Source: an uncultured Bacillota bacterium (GTDB lineage Bacteria > Bacillota_I > Bacilli_A > RF39 > UBA660). Taken from it: DNA of 13,443 nucleotides. The translations under genes and the position numbers were made by a program. Where the stretch lies: NCBI GenBank assembly GCA_947179265.1, contig CAMXBB010000013.1:1-13443 (forward strand). The letters run 5' to 3'. Shown in pieces: positions 12,777 through 13,443 of this stretch. The notes under the pieces were generated by a model. It saw only the letters and a list, made by a program, of their open reading frames with translations, had not been told where the DNA came from and ran no database searches. Numbering within the stretch: the first letter of the stretch is position 1; every line of letters begins with the position of its first letter.

Positions 12777-13316
12777 TTAAAATCTCAATTCCTCGATACT
12801 ATTTACATCAATACCATAAATTTCACGATATATTGATTCAACATCAAGAGTTGTCATTTCACTTTCATCTATATCCATTAGTTTTAATACTTTCAAGACT
12901 TCACTTTCAGACGAACCTTCAATTTCAAGATACGTTGGTATTAGGGGCCAGGAGTCAATCTCAATTGATACCCCATTTAATTCGTAAGAATTACGTTTAT
13001 TTTCTTGATAATTACGATGATGATATCCTAGTCTTTCTAAAATAGCATTCATTTCCTCGAAATCTGCTACTTCAACTTCCAACTCACGAGTTCCTCCAAT
13101 GGCATTCTTATCAACAACTTGTTTGATACAAAGAGTTGTTAGTTCTCCATTAGTACGTAATCTTATCCAAGAATTTTTTCTTACTGGATTAAAATCATAA
13201 GTATAACGTTTTTGAAATTTTTCCCCTTTATTCTTTGCTCCAAGGCTTTCTAATTTAGATTTAATTCGGTCTAAATCGATATTCAAAACAGTACATTCAT
13301 ATTCAATATGTTCCAT
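12777..13316 (-). CDS. CYTH-domain protein (class IV adenylyl cyclase / triphosphatase fold)
   Basis: A 179-residue single-domain protein of the CYTH superfamily, whose members bind triphosphates in a beta-tunnel with Mg2+ and act as adenylyl cyclases or as tri- or polyphosphatases. Visible tunnel residues are Arg52 and Arg54 (WIRLRTNG), Lys65 (LCIKQ), Glu78/80/82 (RELEVEV), the SYELNGVSIEIDSWP segment with Asp121, and Glu131/133 (YLEIEG). The N-terminal signature ExExK reads EYECT (residues 5-9), so the lysine is replaced by threonine. The start ATG has AGGTGG about 4 nt upstream and a promoter just before it. It is the first gene of an operon with the radical SAM and LysR genes. The substrate is unknown; a nucleotide triphosphate fits the context. 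Confidence 0.9.
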   Translation of the reverse strand: MEHIEYECTVLNIDLDRIKSKLESLGAKNKGEKFQKRYTYDFNPVRKNSWIRLRTNGELTTLCIKQVVDKNAIGGTRELEVEVADFEEMNAILERLGYHHRNYQENKRNSYELNGVSIEIDSWPLIPTYLEIEGSSESEVLKVLKLMDIDESEMTTLDVESIYREIYGIDVNSIEELRF

Positions 13317-13339
13317 ATCTCCACCTCTTGGTTGTATAT

Positions 13340-13348
13340 ACTATAACA
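13340..13348 (-). promoter_or_regulatory. Promoter of the CYTH/radical SAM/LysR operon
   Basis: An extended -10 motif TGT-TATAGT on the minus strand, with TTGCAA (13366-13361) at a short 15-bp spacing. The predicted start is near 13333, about 17 nt before the ATG. No palindrome with a LysR T-N11-A form is obvious to me in the remaining bases up to 13443. Confidence 0.5.
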
Positions 13349-13443
13349 ATTCTGCATAATTTGCAAGTACCAATTAACAAAAAATTATATATATTTAATC
13401 TAGTTAATATCAAATATAGAAAATTAAGTGAAGAAACAGGATA

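Noticed and set aside
1..13443. Mycoplasma-type genetic code (UGA as tryptophan)
   Set aside because: TGA ends the surface-protein gene at a sensible place after the family's usual C-terminus, and all tryptophans checked use TGG.
1..13443. CRISPR array, tRNA, rRNA, transposase or integrase
   Set aside because: No regularly spaced repeats, cloverleaf-like sequences or recognisable recombinase motifs were found.

Overview
This is an AT-rich window (about 30% GC by eye) from a low-GC, walled Firmicute (Bacillota), most likely an uncultured gut lineage near the Erysipelotrichia/RF39 Bacilli. The evidence is as follows. Shine-Dalgarno sites are strong (AGGAGG, AGGTG). TGA is used as a stop codon. 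Peptidoglycan enzymes are present (a DacF-type carboxypeptidase and an NlpC/P60 protein). The large surface protein belongs to a family I associate with uncultured gut Firmicutes. The lineage call is inference.

Layout, left to right; nearly everything is on the minus strand. Position 1-212 is the start of an XRE repressor. 261-1925 is a coupled pair: an NlpC/P60 protein with an Ig-like domain, then an MntP-family manganese exporter. 1966-3671 holds three proteins I do not recognise, two of them membrane proteins, arranged around a divergent promoter pair and a convergent overlap. 3730-7225 is housekeeping: an ADP-ribosylglycohydrolase, NusB, an RDD membrane protein and a long tandem-domain ThyX. 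7302-8426 is a secreted D-Ala-D-Ala carboxypeptidase. 8567-10420 is a 617-residue membrane-anchored surface protein. 10421-11092 is gene-free and rich in inverted repeats. 11093-13316 is an overlapping three-gene operon: CYTH-domain protein, radical SAM enzyme (viperin-like in my reading), LysR regulator.

Gene packing is tight. Four intrinsic terminators contain the stop codon of the gene they end. Several -10 boxes lie so close to the Shine-Dalgarno site that the leaders are only about 10-20 nt.

The most interesting locus is the surface-protein gene. Its last third carries a roughly 100-bp GC-rich island (55 G/C in 100 bases by hand count). In that island 11 of 26 codons end in C, and their first two bases are nearly randomised (GGC, AGC, TTC, GTC, GAC, TCC, ATC, CGC). 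This is what adenine mutagenesis of AAC codons by a diversity-generating retroelement (DGR) would leave, just upstream of the conserved GVRPVV end of the domain. No reverse transcriptase or template repeat is in the window, so the machinery would have to act from elsewhere. The gene is flanked by two identical 24-nt hairpins with GAAA loops on the sense strand. Its leader carries an 18-bp homopolymer and an operator-like palindrome, so expression may vary as well as sequence. The second candidate system is the CYTH/radical SAM/LysR operon, which joins a triphosphate-binding fold to a possible nucleotide-modifying radical enzyme.
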